Source: Oscillospiraceae bacterium
GTDB lineage: Bacteria > Bacillota > Clostridia > Oscillospirales > Ruminococcaceae
Length of the DNA: 64,000 nucleotides
Assembly: GCA_017461565.1 (NCBI GenBank)
Contig: JAFTXQ010000003.1
Coordinates: forward strand, 1 to 64,000
Direction of reading: 5' to 3'
Shown in pieces: positions 50,866 through 59,321 of the stretch; positions within the stretch are counted from its first letter, which is position 1, and each line of letters opens with the position of its first letter. The notes beneath the pieces are model-generated. The model was not told the DNA's origin, searched no databases, and worked only from the letters and a program-made list of their open reading frames with translations. A program made the translations under genes and the position numbers.

Positions 50866-52296
50866 TTAGAAGTTGAAATACAGGAACGGATTGTAGTTGG
50901 AGGTGGCAATATACGAGATAGCGGTAAGCATAATCACGAGGTTTACCACAGGCTCACCGTACTGCATCCACTTGGGTGCCTTTTCACGGATGAATGTTGC
51001 GAAGTTCTTGATAAGATCGGAGCTTCCGAGGATACATACAGCAAACATGATACCGTAGTTCATGATGGAGCTTGTAGCAAAGTTATCCATAAATACGCCG
51101 TTTGCGCCGAACATCGCACCGATATATGTGAACACCTCGCCGAACATCGCACCGATATCAACGATAGTGGTATCCACAGCATCGAACATTACCCAGCCGA
51201 ATACCACCAGCACAAAGGTGTAAAGCCAGCTGAAGAACGAGGGTATCTTTTCGAGCACCTTGCCCATGAACAGACGTTCCATTATGATAAGAACGCCGAA
51301 GTAAGCACCCCAGAGCATGAAATTCCAGCTTGCGCCATGCCATATACCTGTTACGGTCCATACTACCATAAGGTTGAACAGCGTGCGGGCTGTGCCCTTT
51401 CTGTTACCGCCGAGGGGAATATAGATATAGCTCTTGAACCAGCCACCGAGGGTCATGTGCCAGCGGCGCCAGAACTCGGAAATGCTGTGGCTCATATAGG
51501 GATAGTCGAAGTTTTCAGGGAAGTTGAAGCCCATCATTTTACCAAGACCTATCGCCATATCGGAGTAACCCGAGAAGTCGAAGAAGATCTGGAATGTGAA
51601 CGCAAGGATACCAAGCCACGCAGTTACAGCGGAAAGCTCGGAGTATTCCATTGCCTTTACTGTTGTCCACAGCATACCGATGTTGTTTGCGATAAGCACC
51701 TTTTTGCCGAGACCTGTGATGAAGCGGCAGATACCATCGCCTACCATCTTTTCGGTGATGGTACGGTTGTCGATCTCGTTCTGGATGTCCTCATAGCGAA
51801 CGATAGGACCTGCAACGAGCTGAGGGAACAGCGAAACGAAGCCTATGAAGCTGATAGGGTTCTTCTGTACCTTGATATTCCTGCGGTACAGGTCGATGGT
51901 ATAGGACATCGACTGGAACGTGAAGAAGCTGATACCGATAGGCAGCGGCAGGTTGGGGTTAGGGATATCCAGACCGAACCATGCATTAGCAGAGTTGATG
52001 ATAAATCCGAGATACTTGAATGTGCCGAGGAGTCCCAGATTCATTATCAGCGACACTAAAAGACAGGCAAGGCGCACCTTGGGCTTGTCGTCATATTTGT
52101 TGATGATGAGTCCCGCAAAGTAGTCGATGGCGGTGGACAGAAGCATCGCAAATACGTACAGCGGCTCGCCCCATGCATAGAACACGATACCACTCAGCAT
52201 GATGATGAGGTTTTTCGCTTTCAGCGGTACCGCATAATATATCACCAGTACCAGCGGGAGGAAAGCGAACAGGAATGTTAAGCTTGAAAAAACCAT
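50866..52296 (-). CDS. MBOAT family O-acyltransferase (AlgI/DltB-like)
   Basis: 476 residues with about ten transmembrane helices. The MBOAT signature is complete: SISEFWRRWHMTLGGWFKSY with conserved His, and WHGASWNFMLWG with the catalytic His. It transfers acyl groups across the membrane to an extracytoplasmic acceptor together with the DHHW protein. AAGGGGGAAAATC precedes the ATG. This pair could acetylate an exopolysaccharide or the cell wall, consistent with the strain's sugar-rich envelope; the acceptor is not known. Confidence 0.93.
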   Translation of the reverse strand: MVFSSLTFLFAFLPLVLVIYYAVPLKAKNLIIMLSGIVFYAWGEPLYVFAMLLSTAIDYFAGLIINKYDDKPKVRLACLLVSLIMNLGLLGTFKYLGFIINSANAWFGLDIPNPNLPLPIGISFFTFQSMSYTIDLYRRNIKVQKNPISFIGFVSLFPQLVAGPIVRYEDIQNEIDNRTITEKMVGDGICRFITGLGKKVLIANNIGMLWTTVKAMEYSELSAVTAWLGILAFTFQIFFDFSGYSDMAIGLGKMMGFNFPENFDYPYMSHSISEFWRRWHMTLGGWFKSYIYIPLGGNRKGTARTLFNLMVVWTVTGIWHGASWNFMLWGAYFGVLIIMERLFMGKVLEKIPSFFSWLYTFVLVVFGWVMFDAVDTTIVDIGAMFGEVFTYIGAMFGANGVFMDNFATSSIMNYGIMFAVCILGSSDLIKNFATFIREKAPKWMQYGEPVVNLVIMLTAISYIATSNYNPFLYFNF

Positions 52297-52324
52297 GATT
52301 TTCCCCCTTGATTTTAATTTGATT

Positions 52325-52897
52325 TTACGTCATGTCAAGGAACTTGTCCCGTGTCATCATGACGTTAAGTATTTCTATAAGCATATTTGCGGAAAGCAGC
52401 TCGGGCAGACCGAGTTTCTGCTGTAACTCAGCACGGCGCTGTGCCGAGTTTTCACCACCGACAAGTCCTTTTTCCAGCAGGTCGGCTTTGGTGATAGGAT
52501 CGCCTTTGGGTGGCGTGCTGTCGGCAGTGACGCCTGCCTTATGAAAAGCGGCAAGAAGTATCTCGTGACTCATGCCCTCAACTCCCAGTTTGCCTTGCTT
52601 TGACGGCTCGGCCTTGCGCTTTTCCTTGCCGAAGATATCGGGAATATAGACGTTGATGATCTCGCCTTTTTTTACGATATTACGGATGTGAGAGCGTATC
52701 CTGAAGCCTGCACTGTCGCTGTCTGTCAGGATGATTATTCCCGTTTTTTCGGCAAGGGAGCGGATGAGCTGTTTTTTCTCCTCGTCCTTATATATCCCGA
52801 AGCCGTTTGTGGGGATTATCACCGCATCAACGAGAGTGGATAGCTTTATTTTGTCATACTTGCCTTCAACTATTATAGCCTGTTTTACTTTTATCAT
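52325..52897 (-). CDS. rnmV: ribonuclease M5
   Basis: 190 residues. The N-terminal Toprim domain has IIVEGKYDKIKL (acidic Glu) and the LTDSDSAGF motif (DxD), which chelate Mg2+. The C-terminal DUF4093 region has GKLGVEGMSHE. It performs the final maturation of 5S rRNA. Its ATG overlaps the holA stop by four bases. In Bacillus rnmV is beside ksgA; here it sits beside holA and the acetylation genes. Confidence 0.93.
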   Translation of the reverse strand: MIKVKQAIIVEGKYDKIKLSTLVDAVIIPTNGFGIYKDEEKKQLIRSLAEKTGIIILTDSDSAGFRIRSHIRNIVKKGEIINVYIPDIFGKEKRKAEPSKQGKLGVEGMSHEILLAAFHKAGVTADSTPPKGDPITKADLLEKGLVGGENSAQRRAELQQKLGLPELLSANMLIEILNVMMTRDKFLDMT

Positions 52898-53937
52898 GTT
52901 CTTTTAAGCACGGATATCTCGGTGAGTGCCTGTTCTATAAGCGTTCTCCTGTCTGCCCTTGAGGAATTGAGCAGAAAGTTTGTGCGATACAGGATATCTA
53001 TGCACTGTTTTAGATAATCCACAGAAAGACGGCTGACGGAGTTGAATGCCTTTGATATGACAAATGTCCTGTTTCTTGGGTAGTTGAATGCCGCAGCGGC
53101 GTCGTTTGCGGTCTTTCGTGAAAGCTGCGCAAGCTTTGCACGGTAGCAGTCGACAAAATGACCCGACAGGGCACTGAGTATGATCACAGGCTCTATCCTC
53201 TGCAAAAACAGATCGTCAAGGATATGGAATGCGCCTGCGGTCCTGCCTGCGAATATCTCCGCCGCAAGCCCGTATATGCTTGTATCCACAAGCTTGGGCA
53301 CAAGTGCGTCTATCGCTTCACGGGTGATCTCTCCGTTTACTGTATAGTCGCACAGCTTCTGTACCTCTGTCGACAGTAAATTCATGTCTTTTCCGCATAG
53401 CTCTGCCAATAAAACTGCATTGGCGTCAGAAAGGTTGCAATTTAGCCTTGCAGCTTTTTTTACTGCCATTTTTGCAAGCTGATTTGCGCTCATATATTTC
53501 ATTTCGCACAGGACGCCACATTTTTCAGCGGCGGTCATCAGCTTTTTCATTTTCGCCTTTGGCTTTTTGGGATCGATCTCGATACCTGTCTGTGAGATTA
53601 TAAGCACTGTAGTATCGGGCAGGTCTTCTATTATGGAGAGATATGCATTCATCTCGGCGTTGTCCAGCTTGTCTGCATCAAGATCGGATATTACGATAAC
53701 TTTATATTCCGAAAAGAACGGCATACTGTCAGCAAAATCCGACAGGCTGTCCGAGGGCGGAGCCTCGTTGAAGCGAACAAAGTTGAGATCCGACGGCTCT
53801 TTTCCGAGTGCCGTTTCGATTATCTTGTTTTCGTAGGTCTTTGTGAGGAAATGTTCCTCCCCGAAAAGGAAATACACACGGGAAAGCTGACCGGCTTTGA
53901 GGTCGGCTTTAAGTCGTGCTTCTTCTATTTTAGCCAC
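52894..53937 (-). CDS. holA: DNA polymerase III subunit delta
   Basis: 347 residues, starting with GTG preceded by AAGGAGCACTAA. The N-terminus LSRVYFLFGEEHFLTKTY and the middle segment MAVKKAARLNCNLSDANA are typical of HolA. It opens the sliding clamp within the clamp loader complex. First gene of the chain holA-rnmV-MBOAT-DHHW-rluA-lipoprotein. Confidence 0.95.
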   Translation of the reverse strand: MAKIEEARLKADLKAGQLSRVYFLFGEEHFLTKTYENKIIETALGKEPSDLNFVRFNEAPPSDSLSDFADSMPFFSEYKVIVISDLDADKLDNAEMNAYLSIIEDLPDTTVLIISQTGIEIDPKKPKAKMKKLMTAAEKCGVLCEMKYMSANQLAKMAVKKAARLNCNLSDANAVLLAELCGKDMNLLSTEVQKLCDYTVNGEITREAIDALVPKLVDTSIYGLAAEIFAGRTAGAFHILDDLFLQRIEPVIILSALSGHFVDCYRAKLAQLSRKTANDAAAAFNYPRNRTFVISKAFNSVSRLSVDYLKQCIDILYRTNFLLNSSRADRRTLIEQALTEISVLKRT

Positions 53938-53973
53938 TTAGTGCTCCTTAAATACATTGGTTATGTTTGTTTT

Positions 53974-53997
53974 GCGGACACGGCAAGCCGTGTCCCT
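53974..53997. repeat. palindromic hairpin GGACACGGC-AA-GCCGTGTCC
   Basis: A 9-bp perfect GC-rich stem (53976-53984 with 53987-53995) between the HIT gene and holA. It has no T run, so it is a poor terminator, and may be a dispersed palindromic repeat. Confidence 0.5.
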
Positions 53998-54004
53998 ACT
54001 CGTG

Positions 54005-54346
54005 TTATGCCAGCTCGGTATTAAGCTTCTTGCCGCCGAGGATATGGAAATGCAGATGTCTTACGGTCTGACCGCCGTCCTCTCCTACGTTGGAGATCAC
54101 ACGGTAGCCGTTTGCAAGCCCCTCTTCCCTTGCTATCTGAGGGATAACGGAGAAGATGTGCGCTATAACAGCACTGTTGTCGGCTGTCAGCTCGTCAACG
54201 CCGCCGATGTGGTTCTTGGGAATAATGAGAATATGAGTGGGTGCCATAGGAGCAATGTCACGGAATGCGAGACACTTGTCGTCCTCATACACCTTTGTGG
54301 AGGGGATATCCCCTGCGATTATTTTACAGAATAAGCAGTTTTCCAT
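54005..54346 (-). CDS. HIT family (Hint-like) protein
   Basis: 113 residues. The histidine triad is VRHLHFHILGG near the C-terminus, and the N-terminal CLFCKIIAGDIPS has the family's CxFCxI start. It hydrolyses adenosine-5'-monophosphoramidate-like substrates. It is transcribed with, or just after, alaS (68 bases, with a hairpin between). Confidence 0.93.
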   Translation of the reverse strand: MENCLFCKIIAGDIPSTKVYEDDKCLAFRDIAPMAPTHILIIPKNHIGGVDELTADNSAVIAHIFSVIPQIAREEGLANGYRVISNVGEDGGQTVRHLHFHILGGKKLNTELA

Positions 54347-54370
54347 TTTGGTTTCCTCCTGTTATTGCAT

Positions 54371-54406
54371 AATACGGTCTTTACGCTTTCCCGCAAAGAC
54401 CGTATT
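54371..54406 (-). terminator. terminator after alaS
   Basis: A 12-bp perfect stem (54371-54382 with 54395-54406), followed on the minus strand by an interrupted T-rich stretch before the HIT gene. Partial read-through into HIT is likely. Confidence 0.75.
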
Positions 54407-54414
54407 GTTATTGA

Positions 54415-57045
54415 TTACTTGATGAACTTGGCTGCGATGTCAGCAGCAGCGCCGAATGCCTCGGAGAGCTTGGATACATCGGGGATGCCTGCCATAGCCT
54501 GGTCGGGCTTTCCGCCGCCCTTGCCGCCCATGAGAGCAGCCATCTCCTTGACGATCTGGCCTGCGTTTGCGCCCTTTTCGACAGCGGACTTTGAGCACTT
54601 GCACAGCATATTGCTCTTGCCGTCGTTAGTGCCGACGAGGACAGCCACGAAGCAATCGAACTTATCTGCAAGGCTGTCGCCGATCTTGCGGAGTCCGTCT
54701 GCGCCTGTGCCGTCGAGCGCCGCAGTGATGATCTTGACGCCGTTTACCTCGGGGCATCCCTCACCGAGATTGCCCATCTGTGCATTAGCCGCAGCCTGCT
54801 GCATAGCCTCGATCTTCTTGTCCTTTTCACGGAGCTCGCCCATTACGTTCTCACAGCGCTTTACAAGATCGTTTGTATTGGCGATCTTGAGTGTTTCTGC
54901 CGCCTTAACGACAGTATCCTTGTAGGAGTTCAGCAGCTCAAGTACGTTTGCGCCTGTTACAGCCTCGATACGTCTTACACCGCTTGCAACGGAAGTCTCG
55001 GAAACGATCTTGAACAGACCTGCGCACGCAGAGTTCTTAAGATGTGTACCGCCGCAGAACTCTGTGGAGTACTCACCGACTGTTACTACACGTACAACAT
55101 CGCCGTACTTCTCGCCGAAGAGAGCCATAGCGCCCTTCTTCTTTGCCTCCTCGATGGGAAGCTCCTCTGTAACAACGGGAACGCCCTCAAGGATGACCTT
55201 ATTTACATAAGCCTCGATCTTTGCAAGCTCCTCGGGAGTAACTGCGTTGAAATGGCTGAAGTCAAATCTGCATCTGTAAGGATCAACGTAAGAACCGCTC
55301 TGGTGAACGTGGTCGCCGAGGACCTCTCTCAGTGCGCTCTGGAGGATATGTGCGCAGGTGTGGTTGCGCTCTGTTGCTGAACGCTTTTCGCTGTCAACGG
55401 CAGCAGTCACCTTATCGCCGACGGAGAAGCCGCCTGCAAGCACCTTACCGCTGCAGATGTATGCGCCGCCTGTAAGCTTCTGGGTGTCCTCAACTTTGAT
55501 AACGCTTGTGCCGTTTGTGATTGTACCGCAGTCGCCGACCTGGCCACCCATTTCAGCGTAGAAAGGTGTATCCTCGATGATTACGCTTACCTTATCGCCT
55601 GCACCGCAAAGCTCGGCGATCTCACCGTCCTTGACGAGGGCGAGTATCTTTGTGTCGGAAGTGAGGCCTGTATAGCCCACGAAATTGGTCTTGTAGTTAT
55701 CGAGCTCGGAGTTCTTCGCATTGTCCCAGCCACCGCCGAGCTTCTTGTTTGCTCTTGCGGTGTCCTTCTGCTCCTGCATGAGTGCCTTGAAGCCATCCTC
55801 GTCAGCAGTAAGACCCTTTTCTTCAAGTATCTCCTTTGTAAGGTCGAGGGGGAAGCCGTAGGTGTCGTGCAGCTTGAATACATCTGCGCCTGCGAGAGTC
55901 TTTTCGCCCTTTGCGATAAGAGCATCGATCATCTCGTTAAGGATCTCGGTACCCTTGTCAACTGTCTTTGCGAAGCTTTCTTCCTCGGTCTTGATGACTT
56001 TCTTGATATAAGCACGCTTCTCGTCAAGCTCGGGGTATGCGGAAAGGTTCTCGTCGATAACGGTGTCGCACACTTCGTGCAGGAACGAGTTTGTATAGCC
56101 AAGCATACGTCCGTGTCTTGCGGCACGTCTGAGCAGTCTGCGCAGAACGTAGCCTCTGCCCTCATTGGAGGGAAGCACGCCGTCGCCTACCATGAAAGTG
56201 GTGGAACGGATGTGGTCGGTGATAACACGGATGGAGATATCCTTCTTTGCGTCTGCCTTATATTCAACTCCGATGATGGAGCAGATCTTCTTCATGATGT
56301 TCTGGACGGTATCTACCTCAAACAGGTTGTCAACGTCCTGCATCACGCAGGCGAGTCTTTCAAGGCCCATTCCTGTGTCGATGTTCTTGGTAGCAAGCTG
56401 TGTATAGTTGCCCTTGCCGTCGTTATCGAACTGGGTGAATACGTTGTTCCAGATCTCGATGATTCTGTCGCAGTCGGAAGCCTGTTCAAAGCTCTCAAAG
56501 GGGCCGTACTTCTCGCCACGGTCGAAATGGATCTCGGAGCAGGGACCGCAGGGACCGCTTCCGTGCTCCCAGAAGTTATCCTTCTTGCCGAGCTTGATGA
56601 TGCGGTCACGGGGAACGCCCACCTCATCTGCCCAGATATCGCCTGCCTCATCGTCCTGCTCGTAGATGGTCACCCAAAGTCTGTCAGCGGGGATCTCAAG
56701 GGTCTTTGTGAGGTATTCCCAAGCCCATGCGATAGCCTCGTGCTTGAAGTAATCGCCGAAAGAGAAGTTACCCAGCATCTCGAAGTAGGTGCCGTGACGT
56801 GCGGTCTTGCCTACGTTTTCGATATCAGGAGTACGGATGCACTTCTGGCAGGTGGTAACACGGTGGCAGGGAGGCTCCTCGATGCCCTGGAAGTACTTCT
56901 TCAGAGGTGTCATGCCTGCGTTGATGAGCAGGATGGAGTTATCGCCCTGAGGTACCAGCGGGAAAGAGTTCATACGGAGATGTCCCTTGGACTCAAAGAA
57001 TTTAAGATAGCTTTCTCTAAGGTCATTTAAGCCTGTCCATTTCAT
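54415..57045 (-). CDS. alaS: alanyl-tRNA synthetase
   Basis: 876 residues, full length. In order: class II catalytic core with motif 2 (ATCQKCIRTPDIENVG, TARHGTYFEMLGNFSFGDY), tRNA-recognition domain, editing domain with HTCAHILQSAL and CGGTHL (zinc ligands), and a C-Ala domain (KGGGKPDQAMAG). Both aminoacylation and editing sites look intact. CGAGGATAAAAACT precedes the ATG. No T-box leader is seen. Confidence 0.98.
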   Translation of the reverse strand: MKWTGLNDLRESYLKFFESKGHLRMNSFPLVPQGDNSILLINAGMTPLKKYFQGIEEPPCHRVTTCQKCIRTPDIENVGKTARHGTYFEMLGNFSFGDYFKHEAIAWAWEYLTKTLEIPADRLWVTIYEQDDEAGDIWADEVGVPRDRIIKLGKKDNFWEHGSGPCGPCSEIHFDRGEKYGPFESFEQASDCDRIIEIWNNVFTQFDNDGKGNYTQLATKNIDTGMGLERLACVMQDVDNLFEVDTVQNIMKKICSIIGVEYKADAKKDISIRVITDHIRSTTFMVGDGVLPSNEGRGYVLRRLLRRAARHGRMLGYTNSFLHEVCDTVIDENLSAYPELDEKRAYIKKVIKTEEESFAKTVDKGTEILNEMIDALIAKGEKTLAGADVFKLHDTYGFPLDLTKEILEEKGLTADEDGFKALMQEQKDTARANKKLGGGWDNAKNSELDNYKTNFVGYTGLTSDTKILALVKDGEIAELCGAGDKVSVIIEDTPFYAEMGGQVGDCGTITNGTSVIKVEDTQKLTGGAYICSGKVLAGGFSVGDKVTAAVDSEKRSATERNHTCAHILQSALREVLGDHVHQSGSYVDPYRCRFDFSHFNAVTPEELAKIEAYVNKVILEGVPVVTEELPIEEAKKKGAMALFGEKYGDVVRVVTVGEYSTEFCGGTHLKNSACAGLFKIVSETSVASGVRRIEAVTGANVLELLNSYKDTVVKAAETLKIANTNDLVKRCENVMGELREKDKKIEAMQQAAANAQMGNLGEGCPEVNGVKIITAALDGTGADGLRKIGDSLADKFDCFVAVLVGTNDGKSNMLCKCSKSAVEKGANAGQIVKEMAALMGGKGGGKPDQAMAGIPDVSKLSEAFGAAADIAAKFIK

Positions 57046-57117
57046 AGTTTTTATCCTCGATATAATTTAGATTTACAGTTATTTCTGCCACAACGGCATA
57101 ATAACGCATACATATTT

Positions 57118-57145
57118 ATTATAATACATTTTCGGGAAAAGTCAA
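57118..57145 (-). promoter_or_regulatory. promoter of alaS
   Basis: On the minus strand TTGACT (57140-57145), 16 bp, TATAAT (57118-57123). The leader of about 65 bases lacks any T-box motif. Confidence 0.7.
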
Positions 57146-57276
57146 TACAAAATCGCCCTGTCAGATGTTTTTTCAAGGGAATTAGTGTAAAATACCGAAA
57201 ACATACAGAAAAAAGCAACCGCCCTTTGTAAAAGGACGGTTACATATATGATCTGCGGGCGGAAAAGGTATGCGTG

Positions 57277-58230
57277 TCAGATATAGCTGAGAAGCTCGGT
57301 CCTTACATTGTCAAGTCTGCTGTCTGAGAGTCCGAAATCCATTTCCTTATAGCTCCATGCACATCTTGCGATCCCGTGTTTTTCAAACACCTTGTTGATC
57401 GTCCTGTACCATTTTACGGTATCCTCGGGAGATACTATGTCGATCACACCGAATTCCCCGCAGTAAAGAGCGGTGTTATTCTTCCTGGCTGCCTCGATAG
57501 CAGGAGCGAAAAGCTCCTCGAAGAAATCTTCTGTGACATCGCTTTCGTCGAAGGGTACACGTTCTTTCTGGTCTATGATATCAGTCCAGTATGCTCCCTG
57601 ATGCGTAAATCTGAGTGGCTCGTAACAGTGGAAATTGTATATTACTTTATCATCGTAAGGAGCAGTAAGCGCAGGCACTGCAGGTGCGCTGTTGTTGTGA
57701 TAGCTTCCTACCAGTATCAGCGTATTAGGAGCTATGACCCTGATCCTCTTTATACATTCGTTTGATATTCTGTTCCATGCATCGATGTAGCATTTATCCG
57801 TTACCTCGTTCAGAAGCTCGAAAACGACATGTTCATGATAACGTCCGTAGTGCCTTGCAAGCTCCTCCCACAGTCGATAAAAACGCTCCTGAAGGGCTGT
57901 ATTGTCAAAAAAGCCCATTTCGTTTTCACCATAGCTGTCAAAGGAAAAGCCTGCGGTCTTGTGCAGATCGAGCACAGTATTCAGACCATACTTGCGGCAC
58001 ATTTCCAGCGCCCGGTCTATCCTTTCAAAGCCTTTCGTACTGTAACTTCCGTCATCGTTTTCAAGGACGTTATAGTCAATAGGGATCCTGACGTGATCCA
58101 TTCCCCATGATGCGATCTTTTCGAAATCAGGCTCTGTTATGAAATTATAAAGCCTGTCATCGCTATAATCGCACTGGGAGAGCCAGCCGCCCAGATTAAC
58201 ACCTCTGTAAAATCCGTTTGTTTTCAGCAT
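57277..58230 (-). CDS. GH5 glycosidase without signal peptide
   Basis: 317 residues from the ATG at 58230, with AAAGGTGAAAT upstream; the longer frame runs into the divergent promoter region. Acid/base Glu142 (FELLNEV), nucleophile Glu259 (YCGEFG), plus RGVNLGGWLSQ at the N-terminus and LDLHKTAG. The fold is GH5, related to beta-glucan exo- and endoglucanases. With no export signal it probably cleaves imported oligosaccharides in the cytoplasm. It is divergent from the AraC regulator and near the GH31 gene, together forming a carbohydrate-use locus. Confidence 0.88.
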   Translation of the reverse strand: MLKTNGFYRGVNLGGWLSQCDYSDDRLYNFITEPDFEKIASWGMDHVRIPIDYNVLENDDGSYSTKGFERIDRALEMCRKYGLNTVLDLHKTAGFSFDSYGENEMGFFDNTALQERFYRLWEELARHYGRYHEHVVFELLNEVTDKCYIDAWNRISNECIKRIRVIAPNTLILVGSYHNNSAPAVPALTAPYDDKVIYNFHCYEPLRFTHQGAYWTDIIDQKERVPFDESDVTEDFFEELFAPAIEAARKNNTALYCGEFGVIDIVSPEDTVKWYRTINKVFEKHGIARCAWSYKEMDFGLSDSRLDNVRTELLSYI

Positions 58231-58329
58231 AATATATTTCACCTTTCTGTTGATTGCTATCTTATCGATATGATAGCATTTTTCTATTTGCATAAATATC
58301 ATTTTTTTGTTTTTTTTATAAAAATCTTG

Positions 58330-58358
58330 TTGTATTTATATTGTTAATGATATATAAT
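58330..58358 (+). promoter_or_regulatory. promoter of the AraC regulator gene
   Basis: TTGTAT (58330-58335), 17 bp, TATAAT (58353-58358). The start of the regulator lies 20 bases downstream. The AT-rich stretch between this and the GH5 start is a likely regulatory zone. Confidence 0.7.
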
Positions 58359-58379
58359 ATTCTTGAGAGGTGACACGAT

Positions 58380-59117
58380 ATGGATATTAAAAAGAACCTG
58401 TCGCACACAGAGTTCCTCAACAGGGAATACAGTATTTCACATATGTCCTATGAACGTGAGATGGCTTTCTTCAGGAGCATCAGATCAGGAGACATTATCG
58501 AAGCACACAGATTATTCAAGCCTCTTGACAGCGAAAAGCTCGGCAAGCTCAGTGATGATGACTTCCGCAATCTGAAATATCATCTTATAATAACTGTGGC
58601 ATTTATCACAAGATACTGCATCGAGGGCGGCATGGAGATGGAAACGGCATACAACCTCAGTGATATATATGTCCGCAGTATCGACAAGTGCAGATCGTCA
58701 GAGCAGTTACATTTGCTTCACCGTGAGCTGGTGGATGATTACACTCAGAGGATGCGGATGATACGCAAGGGAACGCTTTATCCTAAAGCTGTTATTCTTT
58801 GCCTTGACTATATTTACAACAATCTCCATACAAAGATCACACTGGAACAGCTTTCGGAGATCACAGGGCTGAGTCAGTCATATCTGTCTAAGCTTTTTCA
58901 TAAAGAGGTAGGTGTCACTATTTCTTGCTATGTGACGAAAAAGCGCATCGAAGCAGCAGAAAATATGCTAAGGTACTCGGATCATTCCATAATTGACATA
59001 TCTAATTATCTTTGCTTCAGTTCAGAGAGTCACTTTATTGATGTGTTCAGAAAGCATACAGGGTATACGCCAAGGAACTATCGCAATAATTTTTTCAGAA
59101 AGAGAACTGAAAAATGA
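58380..59117 (+). CDS. AraC family transcriptional regulator
   Basis: 245 residues. A helical N-terminal domain of about 140 residues with no recognised sugar-binding motif, then a double helix-turn-helix (ITLEQLSEITGLSQSYLSKLFHKEV, then SIIDISNYLCFSSESHFIDVFRKHTGYTPRNYR). The position between GH5 and GH31 suggests it controls both. GAGAGGTGACACGAT precedes the ATG. The stop lies about 200 bases before the GH31 gene. Confidence 0.9.
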   Translation: MDIKKNLSHTEFLNREYSISHMSYEREMAFFRSIRSGDIIEAHRLFKPLDSEKLGKLSDDDFRNLKYHLIITVAFITRYCIEGGMEMETAYNLSDIYVRSIDKCRSSEQLHLLHRELVDDYTQRMRMIRKGTLYPKAVILCLDYIYNNLHTKITLEQLSEITGLSQSYLSKLFHKEVGVTISCYVTKKRIEAAENMLRYSDHSIIDISNYLCFSSESHFIDVFRKHTGYTPRNYRNNFFRKRTEK

Positions 59118-59214
59118 AAGACTTCGGTACGATCCATTTATTCGATTTCAGAAGATATATCTGCTTGGTTTGTATGTATGGGCTAAAATATTCATAAAAA
59201 TTTCACTTACCCCC

Positions 59215-59243
59215 TTGAAATTTTATAAGAAGTATGTTACAAT
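59215..59243 (+). promoter_or_regulatory. promoter of the GH31 alpha-xylosidase gene
   Basis: TTGAAA (59215-59220), 17 bp, TACAAT (59238-59243). Confidence 0.8.
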
Positions 59244-59256
59244 GATAACAAGGTCG

Positions 59257-59270
59257 TGTAAACGATTACG
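59257..59270 (+). promoter_or_regulatory. cre-like (LacI/CcpA) operator
   Basis: TGTAAACGATTACG, centred on CG, matches the catabolite-responsive-element consensus TGWAANCGNTNWCA at all but the last base. It lies just after the expected transcription start of the GH31 gene, where a bound repressor would block elongation. Confidence 0.6.
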
Positions 59271-59321
59271 CAATTACAGGAATCAAATTAAAAAAATATA
59301 TTTCTACGGAGGACAAACACC

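Noticed and set aside
49789-52059. A 756-codon plus-strand open frame over the MBOAT and DHHW genes
   Set aside because: It lies wholly antisense to two recognised genes, its translation is Cys/His-rich with no family resemblance, and it has no ribosome site. It results from biased codons on the other strand.
57046-57276. A T-box riboswitch upstream of alaS
   Set aside because: The leader is short and contains no AGGGTGG-type T-box sequence or antiterminator pairing.
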